Shown here: positions 32,543 through 41,125 of the stretch, one piece after another
Layout: each line of letters starts with the position of its first letter
Position numbering within the stretch: the stretch's first letter is position 1
Origin: Bacteroidota bacterium
GTDB lineage: Bacteria > Bacteroidota > Rhodothermia > Rhodothermales > UBA10348
DNA length: 64,000 nt
Direction: 5' to 3'
Assembly (NCBI GenBank): GCA_029262835.1
Contig: JAJCYQ010000015.1
Location: forward strand, 1 to 64,000
Notes under the pieces: generated by a model
What the model was told of the DNA's origin: nothing
Databases searched by the model: none
The model's input: the letters and a program-made list of their open reading frames with translations, nothing else
Position numbers and translations under genes: made by a program

Positions 32543-34042
32543 CTACAACTCGTTCTCGTCCTTGAGGGCAACATGTTCTACCGGGACCGGATAGTTTTTT
32601 GAGAAACATGCATTACAGTATCCCAAATCCGACTCATTGGCGGATCGCACGGCTCGCATCATGCCGTCAATAGTGAGGTATGCCAGCGAATCAACCTCCA
32701 GCCATGCGGCCATGGCCTCGATATCGCCGTCGAATCTGTTGGCCAATAGTTCGTCTCGGGTTGGAAAGTCCATGCCATAGAAACACGGTGCCACGACGGG
32801 TGGTGAGGAGACACGAAAGTGGACCTCACGTGCTCCCGCAGCCCTGACCATGCGAACAAGCTGCCGCGCGGTCGTTCCGCGCACGATGGAGTCATCGACC
32901 ATTACTACGATGCGATCTTTCAGTACGCCCTCCACGGTGTTGAACTTGGTGCGTACCCGCTGCTCCCGCGCAGCCTGGCCGGGCGCAATGAATGTACGTC
33001 CGACGTAGTGATTGCGGATCAGACCGATTTCATAGCGGCAGCGATTGCCCAGCTTTTCGCATTCACTCACGTACCCGAGCGTCGCCGTGTTCGACGAGTC
33101 AGGAACGCTGATGACAATGGGGCGCTCTTCTTCGGCAGACACACTGGGGACAGGAGCATCGTGTGCCAATTCCTTGCCCAGTTTACGCCGGACCTTGTCG
33201 ACCATCTCTCCAAAAATCTTTGAGTCAGGTCGCGAGAAATAGACGTACTCAAAGACGCACTGGCTGACGCCGTGATTCCGGGCCAGATGAATCGAATGGA
33301 ACTCTTCCGAGGTGCAACCCTTGTCGTCAATGACAAGGACTTCCCCGGGTTCTATGTCGCGAACGTACGTGGCACCGATCAGGTCGAAGGCACAGGTCTC
33401 TGACGCGACACAATACCCGTGATTGCCCCCAGTTGGACCATCCAGCCGTCCAAGAGCGAGTGGACGAAATCCGTTGGGGTCACGGACCGCAATCAGTTCG
33501 TTGTCTGTGAGGATGACAAGGGAGAAAGCCCCCTCGAGTTGGGACACGGCGTCTACAATCTTGTCGATCTGTTTACGACGCGTGCTCTGGGCTATCAGGT
33601 GGAGAATGAGTTCGGAATCGGACGTACTTGAAAAAAGAGTACCCCTCTCGATGAACGAATTCCGGATTTCGCGGGCGTTGGAAATATTGCCGTTGTGGGC
33701 GAGAGCCAGGTTGCCATCCCGGTAGTGCACGCGAAAAGGCTGGATATTGGTGGCATTGTTGGATGCTCCCGATGTGGAGTACCGGTTGTGTCCGATGCCA
33801 CTTGTGCCAAGAAGCGTGGTTTCGAAAATTGACGCATCCTCAAATACGTCGAGCACCAGTCCCGGGCCTTTGTGTGAAGGCATGACCTTTCGGCCGCGTG
33901 CCTCATCGAAAACACTGGTCACGATTCCCGCCGACTCCTGGCCCCTGTGCTGAAGTGCGTGGAGGGACAGGTAGATCTTGTGCGCGGAATCGGTGACATT
34001 GAACATGCCGGCGATACCGCAGGAATCTTTGTGTTGGCGCAT
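32543..34042 (-). CDS. purF: Amidophosphoribosyltransferase PurF
   Basis: 499 residues, first committed step of purine synthesis: PRPP plus glutamine to 5-phosphoribosylamine. A 7-residue propeptide (MRQHKDS) precedes the catalytic Cys8 of CGIAGMFN; the glutaminase half has HRGQESAG and HNGNISNA; the PRTase half carries VVMVDDSIVRGTTARQLV as PRPP loop. SSPPVVAPCFYGMDFPT follows as in B. subtilis-type enzymes, which bind a Fe-S cluster through cysteines; Cys in APCFYG and CNACFSKNYP fit. Start at 34042 (ATG) preferred over 34057. It follows the CNNM/CBS gene by 76 nt. Confidence 0.95.
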   Translation of the reverse strand: MRQHKDSCGIAGMFNVTDSAHKIYLSLHALQHRGQESAGIVTSVFDEARGRKVMPSHKGPGLVLDVFEDASIFETTLLGTSGIGHNRYSTSGASNNATNIQPFRVHYRDGNLALAHNGNISNAREIRNSFIERGTLFSSTSDSELILHLIAQSTRRKQIDKIVDAVSQLEGAFSLVILTDNELIAVRDPNGFRPLALGRLDGPTGGNHGYCVASETCAFDLIGATYVRDIEPGEVLVIDDKGCTSEEFHSIHLARNHGVSQCVFEYVYFSRPDSKIFGEMVDKVRRKLGKELAHDAPVPSVSAEEERPIVISVPDSSNTATLGYVSECEKLGNRCRYEIGLIRNHYVGRTFIAPGQAAREQRVRTKFNTVEGVLKDRIVVMVDDSIVRGTTARQLVRMVRAAGAREVHFRVSSPPVVAPCFYGMDFPTRDELLANRFDGDIEAMAAWLEVDSLAYLTIDGMMRAVRSANESDLGYCNACFSKNYPVPVEHVALKDENEL

Positions 34043-34103
34043 GTGGCGTTGTGGCAATATAACAGGACGGGGTCCCGGGCTGGGCAGGCCGTGTAGATCT
34101 CAG

Positions 34104-34121
34104 ATCTTCAACACGCTTCTA
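34104..34121. repeat. Solo 15-bp copy of the 7.3-kb element end
   Basis: TAGAAGCGTGTTGAA on the minus strand, starting with the TAG stop of the CNNM/CBS gene, is identical to the end of the 7312-7605 element where TAG is the hpt stop. A relic end or a shared 3' motif. Confidence 0.5.
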
Positions 34122-35510
34122 ATGCGGCGTGTCCGTGTCGGTTTCTGAACATTTCATGCGGACGCGAACGACGCGGTTGTTCTCGACCTCCTCCACAGTG
34201 AAATGGAGCGTGCCGTGTCGGAAGGTATCGCCCGGATTGGGAATTTCACCTGCCAGATGGAACATCAGGCCACCGAGTGTCTCAAAATCGAATTGATCGG
34301 TATCCATGGTGGCGCCGGCAATATCGTTGATTTCATCGAGGTCGATCCGCGCATCGAACATGTATTCGGTCTCTGACAGTTGTTCGTACTGGTCAAACTC
34401 CGTCTCATCCTGCTCATCCCGAATATCTCCCACGATTTCTTCGAGCACGTCCTCGAGCGTTACGAGCCCCGCCGTCCCACCATATTCGTCCACGACCATG
34501 GCAATATGGGTCTTTCGGGTCTGGAAGTCTGACAACAGGTCGTCCAGTTTCTTGAAGAGCGGCACGAACACGGCTGGACGAGCAATCCGCGTCCAGTCTA
34601 CCGTATCTCTCTCCGGATGCTCGGTAACGAGACGCAGGACGTCTTTGGCGTATATGATACCCAGTATGTTGTCCAGGTGGCCGACGTACAGTGGAATTCG
34701 GGAGCGTCCGCTCTGCCGGATCAGGGCAATGGCATCCCGGACACTGGAGTCGGCAGGAAGTGCGACGACATCCAGACGGCTTACCATGATTTCGCGAACA
34801 CTGGTTTCTCCGAATTCAACAATGGAGTGGATGAGTTCACGTTCCGTCTCCTCCAGGTGACCGTGGGCTTCTCCGATCTCGGCCATTGTTTTCAGATCGT
34901 CAGCAGAGAGGCGCTCGGCCGAGTCATGGAACCTGGAATTGAACGACTTCATGGTTCGAGCCAGCAGGAACGAGAGCGGGTAGAGAACCCTGTGAAGGAC
35001 AAGCAGCAGCCCACTGATGCGCTTGGCGAAGGTGGCTGGACTACGATTGGCCAGCAGCTTGGGCGTAATTTCGGAGACGACCAGCAGCACGAACGTGAGC
35101 ACGATGACCTCTACGAGGACCGTCACCCACGGATTCCAACCGTTGACCTGCGCTACGCTGTGAGTCATGAGGGCAGCCAGTATGGCTGCTCCGACATTTA
35201 CCACCGTATTCAGGATCAGTATGGTAACCAGTACCGATCGTGGTGTCTCCAGGAGGTGAAGCACGCGCGCCGCCCCTGGAGACGTGTCCGCTGCCAGCTT
35301 CTCGCGGGACCGGCTGTCCAGTGAGAAAAGGGCTACCTCGGATCCTGAAAACAGTGCCGAGAAAAGAAGCAGACAGGCGATACCTGCCAAGCCAACCAAC
35401 ACGGCAGTATCTGGTAGAACTACGGTGTTGGGAAATTCCTGCGTGATGTTCTTCGCAAAATCCAGTGTCTGGATCAGGAGGAACAAAGAAGGAGGTTCGT
35501 CGGGGTCCAC
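34119..35510 (-). CDS. CNNM/CBS/CorC-HlyC domain membrane protein (GldE/CorC-like)
   Basis: 463 residues. Four hydrophobic segments in the CNNM (DUF21) domain (about 35-210; FSGSEVALFSLDS and VVSEITPKLLANR are its signatures), two CBS domains (about 225-345; FGETSVREIMVSRLDVVAL, HIAMVVDEYGGTAGLVTLEDVLEEIVGDI) and a C-terminal CorC_HlyC transporter-associated domain (about 365-455). The family includes Mg/Co efflux-related proteins and GldE of gliding Bacteroidota; which one applies is unclear. Its stop codon is embedded in a 15-bp motif shared with the hpt end. Ten nt downstream of the SNF transporter gene, same strand. Confidence 0.87.
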   Translation of the reverse strand: MDPDEPPSLFLLIQTLDFAKNITQEFPNTVVLPDTAVLVGLAGIACLLLFSALFSGSEVALFSLDSRSREKLAADTSPGAARVLHLLETPRSVLVTILILNTVVNVGAAILAALMTHSVAQVNGWNPWVTVLVEVIVLTFVLLVVSEITPKLLANRSPATFAKRISGLLLVLHRVLYPLSFLLARTMKSFNSRFHDSAERLSADDLKTMAEIGEAHGHLEETERELIHSIVEFGETSVREIMVSRLDVVALPADSSVRDAIALIRQSGRSRIPLYVGHLDNILGIIYAKDVLRLVTEHPERDTVDWTRIARPAVFVPLFKKLDDLLSDFQTRKTHIAMVVDEYGGTAGLVTLEDVLEEIVGDIRDEQDETEFDQYEQLSETEYMFDARIDLDEINDIAGATMDTDQFDFETLGGLMFHLAGEIPNPGDTFRHGTLHFTVEEVENNRVVRVRMKCSETDTDTPH

Positions 35511-35520
35511 GGTTGGGTAA

Positions 35521-36888
35521 TCAGAAATACTGTTGCGTCACGATAACATAGACAAGGATGCCAGCGACGGCAACGGGGCATACAAACTTGACGAGGAAAC
35601 CGAATGCGGATGAGGCAGGCATACGGTGCCCGCTGGATTCCAGTGCCGATAGGGCGGCTGGAACGCCCCACTTCCATCCTGCAAAAACGCATACCATCAA
35701 TGCCCCGATGGACAGGGAGTAGTTGCCCCAGATGATATTTTGCAGGCTCAGGAAATCAATTCCAAGGCCCGGCAGACTGAAAAAGAAAGATCCTTCCGTC
35801 TGGGACAGGGCGCTTGGTACAGCCAGCGCGAAGCAGGCGCTGCCCAGAATGGACACCGCTTTCGTGCGGCTCCATCCTTTTTCGTCCACAAAATAGGAGG
35901 TTACCACCTCGAGCAGAGAAATGGTCGAGGTGAGGGCCGCGATGGCCAACAGTGCGTAGAAGGCGATGGCGAAGATCTGCCCGGCTGGAATCTGTGCAAA
36001 GACGGTTGGGAGGACGACGAACACGAGTCCGGGTCCCGCCTCCGGGGGGACTCCTGCTGAAAAGAGCGCTGGAAAAATGATGAGACCAGCCAGGAGGGCA
36101 ATACTGGTGTCAAAAACAGCGACGATGATACCCGCCTGATGGATGTTTTCCCGTTCGGGAAAGTACGATCCGTAGGTGATCATGGCGCCCATTCCGAGGG
36201 AGAGACTGAAAAGCGCCTGCCCGAGTGCGGCAGCCACAACTCCTACAGAGATCTTGCTGAAGTCGGCTGAAAAGATGTAAGACAATCCCTCGGTCCCCCC
36301 AGGGAGCGTCATGGAGCGTATGGCCATGCCGACAAGCATGACGAGCAGGATGGGCATGAGGATGGTCGTCGCCTTCTCGATACCTCCCGAGATGCCTCCC
36401 CGGACGATGACGGCCGTGAGCGCGAGGAAAATGCCAGCAAGGAAAACCATGAGGCCGGGATTGCCGACGAGCGCAGCAAATACAGCCCCGCTCTGATCCG
36501 CCGTCGTCACGCCATTGAGTGCGCCGGTTACCGCTCCCCACAGGTAGGAGAGGGTCCAGCCTGCGATTACGGCATAGAAAGAAAGGATCACAAACCCGGT
36601 GAGAATACCGAGTCCGCCGAGCCAGTGCCAACGTGTACCTGGAGCCAGGGCGGCAAAGGCGCCGACCGGGTTACGTTCCGTCTTTCGACCGATAGCCAGT
36701 TCAGACAGCACGACCGGCACGCCAATGGCAAATACGAAGAACAGGTAGATCAGAACAAAGGCACCGCCACCGTTTTCACCGGCCGTGTAGGGAAAACGCC
36801 AGATGTTGCCGAGACCGATTGCCGATCCGGCAGCAGCCAGGATGAATCCCATTTTGCCGCTCCATTGACCGCGTGCTGCAGATGCCAT
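35521..36888 (-). CDS. Neurotransmitter:sodium symporter (SNF) family transporter
   Basis: 455 residues, about 12 transmembrane helices. The N-terminal WSGKMGFILAAAGSAIGLGNIWRFPY is the Na+/substrate-site signature of the LeuT-type family (recognisable as AIGLGNIWRFPY), with ENGGGAFVLIYLFFVF next. Likely Na+-coupled uptake of an amino acid. Gene order: ssb (terminated), then this gene, then the CNNM/CBS gene with a 10-nt gap. Confidence 0.9.
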   Translation of the reverse strand: MASAARGQWSGKMGFILAAAGSAIGLGNIWRFPYTAGENGGGAFVLIYLFFVFAIGVPVVLSELAIGRKTERNPVGAFAALAPGTRWHWLGGLGILTGFVILSFYAVIAGWTLSYLWGAVTGALNGVTTADQSGAVFAALVGNPGLMVFLAGIFLALTAVIVRGGISGGIEKATTILMPILLVMLVGMAIRSMTLPGGTEGLSYIFSADFSKISVGVVAAALGQALFSLSLGMGAMITYGSYFPERENIHQAGIIVAVFDTSIALLAGLIIFPALFSAGVPPEAGPGLVFVVLPTVFAQIPAGQIFAIAFYALLAIAALTSTISLLEVVTSYFVDEKGWSRTKAVSILGSACFALAVPSALSQTEGSFFFSLPGLGIDFLSLQNIIWGNYSLSIGALMVCVFAGWKWGVPAALSALESSGHRMPASSAFGFLVKFVCPVAVAGILVYVIVTQQYF

Positions 36889-36941
36889 GTGTTCTTGACC
36901 GTATGTGATGATTGGATCGGTCCAATAACCCCCACAATCCC

Positions 36942-36982
36942 AAAAAAAGCAAGCGGGGCAGCGCCTTTTGACGCCGCCCCGC
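36942..36982 (-). terminator. Rho-independent terminator of ssb
   Basis: Minus-strand stem GCGGGGCGGCG with CGCTGCCCCGC (36953-36963 pairing with 36972-36982, one mismatch), then seven T (A-tract 36942-36948). It lies 46 nt past the ssb stop. Confidence 0.85.
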
Positions 36983-37027
36983 CTGGAAAGCCATCAGGAA
37001 CCACTTTGCGGCATGATAGGCCGGCCG

Positions 37028-37507
37028 TCAGAACGGCAGGTCGTCGTCCGGCTCGAATGTATAGTCGTCGCCGGAATCTGCTGCCGTCGATGGGGTGGCC
37101 GCCTTGGCAGCTGCCGCCGGTTTGGCTGGCCGGGCCGCAGGGGCGCTGTCCGAATAGCTGCCCCCGCCTTCACCGCGACCGCTGAGCATCATCATCTCGC
37201 GGGCCTTTACTTCGGTGACGTATTTCGTGTTGCCGTCCTTGTCGTCGTACGACCGCGTCTGGAGCGATCCCTCAAAATATACCTGGCTTCCTTTGGTCAG
37301 GTATTCGTTGCAGATCTCTGCAAGTCGACCCCATGTGACCACGCTGTGCCACTCGGTTCTTTCCACCCATTCACCGGATGCGTCCTTGTAGGACTCGTTC
37401 GTCGCCAGGCGCAGATTGCAGACTGCTGTGCCCGATCCTGTGTAACGAAGTTCCGGATCCTGACCGAGATTGCCGACCAGAATGACCTTGTTTACTCCTC
37501 TTGCCAT
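37028..37507 (-). CDS. ssb: Single-stranded DNA-binding protein
   Basis: 159 residues. OB fold (1-110): [59 protein letters not shown] (seen as [12 protein letters not shown]). An Ala/Pro/Gly-rich disordered tail ends with the acidic tip DDDLPF that binds partner proteins. A clear ribosome site GGGAGG lies at 37521-37526 on the minus strand, unusual in this window. Own terminator downstream. Confidence 0.95.
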   Translation of the reverse strand: MARGVNKVILVGNLGQDPELRYTGSGTAVCNLRLATNESYKDASGEWVERTEWHSVVTWGRLAEICNEYLTKGSQVYFEGSLQTRSYDDKDGNTKYVTEVKAREMMMLSGRGEGGGSYSDSAPAARPAKPAAAAKAATPSTAADSGDDYTFEPDDDLPF

Positions 37508-37520
37508 GATTTTTCTTACA

Positions 37521-37526
37521 CCTCCC
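37521..37526 (-). promoter_or_regulatory. Strong Shine-Dalgarno of ssb
   Basis: GGGAGG on the minus strand, 13 nt before the ssb ATG. Most genes in the window lack a recognisable Shine-Dalgarno sequence, so this one stands out and supports high expression of ssb. Confidence 0.6.
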
Positions 37527-37632
37527 GTGTCTCTGAATTCCTGTCTTTATTGATTTGCCGTAATGACGGTCTATTCATAGAGTCGAAAACTCGCCAAACG
37601 TAACTTACCAAGCGCAACAACCAAGGTTCGGC

Positions 37633-38445
37633 ATGACGGAAAAGATCTACGAGAAAAGTTTTCAAGAGTCGTCTGACGCCCTTGAGTCATGGAATGACTT
37701 CGTCGCCATCGTGCGCCAGCTTCGCAGGGATTGTCCCTGGGACCGAGAACAGACGCACGACAGCATCAAGCACCTGCTCATCGAAGAAGCCTACGAGACG
37801 GTCGAGGCCATCGACGATGAAGACTGGACGGGCCTGCGGAAAGAACTGGGAGACCTGCTGCTGCACGTCGTCTTCCATGCCGTGATCGCGGCGGAAACCG
37901 GTACGTTCACCGTGAAAGACGTGATCGAGTCGGAGACGGAGAAACTCGTCCGACGGCATCCCCACGTATTCGGGGATACGAGTGTCGGGAGCGTCAATGA
38001 CGTGCTCACGAACTGGGAATCGATCAAGATCCGGGAGGGCGAAAAAAAATCGGCCATGGAGGGTGTCCCACGTCACTTGCCGACACTGCTCCGGGCCTAC
38101 CGCATGCAGGAAAAGGCAGCCGGTGTCGGGTTTGACTTTCCTGCGCTGGAGGACGCCTGGGGCAAGGTGCAGGAAGAGCTTGATGAACTGCGGGACGTGG
38201 TGGAATCCAACGCGTCCATGGAGCGGAGGGAGGAAGAGCTCGGCGACCTGCTGTTTTCAATCGTCAACCACGCACGTCAGGCGGGCATCAACCCCGAAAA
38301 CGCTCTCTCTCGAACGAACGACAAGTTTCTGCGCCGATTCCGTCAGGTCGAAGAGCGGCTTGGCTCGGAGGGTATTTCCATTGTCGATGCGACGCTCGAG
38401 CAGATGGATGGACACTGGAATGCCATCAAACGGTCAGGTGACTGA
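37633..38445 (+). CDS. mazG: Nucleoside triphosphate pyrophosphohydrolase MazG
   Basis: 270-residue all-alpha NTP pyrophosphohydrolase with tandem MazG domains. First domain: LRRDCPWDREQTHDSIKHLLIEEAYE with EExxE and the distal ELGDLLLHVVFH (metal-binding E and D). Second domain: EELDELRDVVE, EELGDLLFSIVNHAR. Cleans canonical or aberrant NTPs to NMP and PPi. Monocistronic between divergent ssb and the convergent amidohydrolase operon. Confidence 0.95.
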   Translation: MTEKIYEKSFQESSDALESWNDFVAIVRQLRRDCPWDREQTHDSIKHLLIEEAYETVEAIDDEDWTGLRKELGDLLLHVVFHAVIAAETGTFTVKDVIESETEKLVRRHPHVFGDTSVGSVNDVLTNWESIKIREGEKKSAMEGVPRHLPTLLRAYRMQEKAAGVGFDFPALEDAWGKVQEELDELRDVVESNASMERREEELGDLLFSIVNHARQAGINPENALSRTNDKFLRRFRQVEERLGSEGISIVDATLEQMDGHWNAIKRSGD

Positions 38446-38453
38446 CCAGAGAG

Positions 38454-39797
38454 TCAGTTGTCGGCTGGTAGTACGTTGACCGGCGTTTTTCTGCCCTTGT
38501 CCCTGTCCAGGAATTCCTCGTAGAGCTCGATCTGACGGTTCGTGATGGGTACGTTGAAGCCATCAATGAAAAGAGCCGTAATGTGGGATTTGGGTTCAAA
38601 TGGGTCACCTGTAGATACAAAGAGGTTGGCTTTTTTTCCGACCTCGAGCGAGCCATAATCCTCTTCGATACCCAGGACTTCGGCAGCCGTGAGCGTCACG
38701 GCACGGAGCGCTTCTTCCCGTCCCATCCCGTAGGCAGCAGCGAAACCTGCATTGAACGGGAGGTTACGGACATTCTCAGACTCACCGCTGCGAAGCGCCA
38801 CCTTTACGCCTGCCTGGCTCATCAGGCCCGCGTTGGCATAGGCCTTGTCGAATCGATCCGAGTCGCGCGTCGGTGTCGAGAGAACGGGACCAGCAAAAAC
38901 CGGAATTCCGGCCGCTGCGAGTTTATCGGCTACGCGCCAGCCTTCACTCACGCCGCTGAAGACGACATGCTCCAGTTCGCGCGCGCCAACCCACTCGATC
39001 GCGGCCTCGATATCTTCGGCGGCATTGACTTTGATCATGAGCGGCATGTCGCCGGATATCACGTGGCGAAGTGCCGCCATCTCTGGGACGTAGTCCGGGG
39101 CCTGTTTACCTGAGGGATCCTGCTCCCAGCTCGTGGCGATCCGGTCGTATACCTCAGCCCGGTCCCAGATCTCGTTCAGCTTCGTCATGGCTTCGCGGTA
39201 TCGCTTGTCCGGATCGTCGTCATTGCTCTGCCGAGCGAAAAAAAAGCGGGGCGGTGCCTTGCGTGGGAATTCCAGTATCATGAGCCGTACCCCGCCAGCT
39301 GTCATCTGCTCTGGAGTGTATCCGTACAGATTGACGGCCGCCGCCATACCGGGGAAGAGCCCTCCTGCTGGCTCCGTAACGACAGTCGTCACGCCGCTTA
39401 CGCGGGTCACGGGGATGGCCACAGCGTTTGGATTCACAGCCGTGAGGGCATCCATCTGGGGCGTCAGGTCGCCGATCTCATTGGTGTCATTGGTTTCGTT
39501 CACGGAGCCGATCTCAACGAGACCGAGCTGCGTACCGGAATCGATCATGCCGGGGTAGACGTGTTGTCCGTCAGCATCGATGATCTCAGCGCCCGGCGGT
39601 ATGCTCACATCCTTGCCGATGGCAACGATCCGGTCTCCTTCTATGAGAATCGTCCCCTGTTCCAGAACGCCATCGGAAACCGTTTCTATACGAGCATTCG
39701 TAATCGCGTAGGTGCCCTGTCTGGCCCGGTCCGTATCCTGCGAGGCATCCTGGACAAAGAGGGATGCCGCCAGGACGAGAAGTGTCAATACATTCAT
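38454..39797 (-). CDS. Exported amidohydrolase-fold protein, metal ligands lost (third of three)
   Basis: 447 residues with a cleavable signal peptide (MNVLTLLVLAASLFVQDASQ). The composite beta/TIM-barrel layout of imidazolonepropionase-like amidohydrolases is clear (IEGDRIVAIGKDV, VYPGMIDSGTQLGLVE, AVTLTAAEVLGIEEDYGSLEVGKKANLFV). However, the HxH after PGxxD is GTQ; the strand-5/6 His positions read KVNAAEDI and FSGVSEGW, so none of the usual metal ligands remains. It is likely a non-catalytic or altered paralogue. Start overlaps the stop of the middle gene (4 nt), last gene of the operon. Confidence 0.85.
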   Translation of the reverse strand: MNVLTLLVLAASLFVQDASQDTDRARQGTYAITNARIETVSDGVLEQGTILIEGDRIVAIGKDVSIPPGAEIIDADGQHVYPGMIDSGTQLGLVEIGSVNETNDTNEIGDLTPQMDALTAVNPNAVAIPVTRVSGVTTVVTEPAGGLFPGMAAAVNLYGYTPEQMTAGGVRLMILEFPRKAPPRFFFARQSNDDDPDKRYREAMTKLNEIWDRAEVYDRIATSWEQDPSGKQAPDYVPEMAALRHVISGDMPLMIKVNAAEDIEAAIEWVGARELEHVVFSGVSEGWRVADKLAAAGIPVFAGPVLSTPTRDSDRFDKAYANAGLMSQAGVKVALRSGESENVRNLPFNAGFAAAYGMGREEALRAVTLTAAEVLGIEEDYGSLEVGKKANLFVSTGDPFEPKSHITALFIDGFNVPITNRQIELYEEFLDRDKGRKTPVNVLPADN

Positions 39798-41125
39798 GGT
39801 TGTTCGTGGTGTCCGGTTTCCTGTTCGATGAAGGTATCGATATCAGCGCTTGGTGAGATCTGAAGACGTACGTCGTCCGGGTCATTTTCACGATCGAAGT
39901 AGCGGACACCGTCCACGTAGGTCTGCTCGGCGATGGCGTAAATGCTCAGTGGGTGGGCACTGAAAACCGCCAGATCGGCATCTTTGCCTACTTCGATGGA
40001 GCCGACCCGATCTGCGATGCCCAACTGCATGGCCGGGTTGATGGTAATGAGGGCCAGGGCTTCATCGTCGCTCAGGTCACCGTAACGCTGGCTTTTGGCC
40101 GCTTCGTGGTACAGGTGCCGGTTCAGCTCGGCCGAGTCGGAGTTGATGGACGTGACAACGCCATTGCGCGTGAGTATGGCCGCATTGTGGGCGGTAGAGT
40201 AATAGACCTCGAACTTGTATGACCACCAGTCCGAGAACACAGAAGCCATGGCCCCGTAGGCGGCGAGCTCCGGTGCGACCTTGAAGGCTTCGTTGGCGTG
40301 CTGGAACGTAATTTTGTCGACTCCATAGTCGCCAAGCACGCGGACCAGCATCAGGATTTCGTCCGCCCTGTAGCTGTGGCTGTGGACCAGGATATCTCCA
40401 CGCAGTATATCGGCCATGATTTCCAGCCGCTCGTTGTAAACCGGAGGAACGGCCCGGGGATCAGAACTGGCCTCGTGTGCCTCCCATGCCTCCATGTAGC
40501 GGCGGCCCTCTTCGAAGGCGTTCCGGAGGACCTGCTCGACGCCCATTCGTGTCGCAGGAACGATGGCGCCCGTGCCACCGCTTCCACGCCGTCCGTGTAC
40601 ACGCGTCGGGTTCTCACCGAGTGCAAACTTGATGGTCCGGGGGGCTCCCTCAAAGCGTATGCCGTCAGGGTCGGTTGTGCCCCAGCGGTGCTTTATGGTT
40701 TCGTTCTGGCCACCGATGACATTGGCCGACCCATGCATGATGTGCGACGTCGTCACACCACCGGCCAGTGCACGGTAGATTCCGATGTGGTACGGATTGG
40801 TGACATCCTCCATTGTGACTTCTGCCGTAACGGGAGAGGACCCCTCATTGACACTCGACAGCGCGATGTGTGCGTGGGCGTCAATGATGCCGGGCATGAC
40901 AAATTTACCCGTCACGTCTACCGTTTCGACACCGCGCGGCGCCTGCAGGTTCGGTCCTACTTCTGCAATCCTGCCGTCACGGACAAGAATATCGCCCTGA
41001 TCCAGCGTCCCGTTCGTAACCGTCAGAATCGTACCGCCGCGCAGGAGCACGTCCTGTGCTGGCGCTGGGAGTACGCAAAGAACGGCCAATAGAAAGATGG
41101 CCTGAAAAAAATAGGATGTTCTCAT
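39794..41125 (-). CDS. Exported amidohydrolase, intact active site (second of three)
   Basis: 443 residues with a signal peptide (FFQAIFLLAVLCVLPAPAQ). Metal-binding features of a binuclear or mononuclear amidohydrolase are present: MPGIIDAHAHIA (HxH), ILVHSHSYRADEI (His), ITFQHANEAF (His), SINSDSAELN (Asp). C-terminal GSIEVGKDADLAVF closes the beta domain. Substrate unknown; cyclic amides or dipeptides are typical. Coupled by 4-nt overlaps to both flanking paralogues, which lack these ligands. Confidence 0.88.
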   Translation of the reverse strand: MRTSYFFQAIFLLAVLCVLPAPAQDVLLRGGTILTVTNGTLDQGDILVRDGRIAEVGPNLQAPRGVETVDVTGKFVMPGIIDAHAHIALSSVNEGSSPVTAEVTMEDVTNPYHIGIYRALAGGVTTSHIMHGSANVIGGQNETIKHRWGTTDPDGIRFEGAPRTIKFALGENPTRVHGRRGSGGTGAIVPATRMGVEQVLRNAFEEGRRYMEAWEAHEASSDPRAVPPVYNERLEIMADILRGDILVHSHSYRADEILMLVRVLGDYGVDKITFQHANEAFKVAPELAAYGAMASVFSDWWSYKFEVYYSTAHNAAILTRNGVVTSINSDSAELNRHLYHEAAKSQRYGDLSDDEALALITINPAMQLGIADRVGSIEVGKDADLAVFSAHPLSIYAIAEQTYVDGVRYFDRENDPDDVRLQISPSADIDTFIEQETGHHEQP

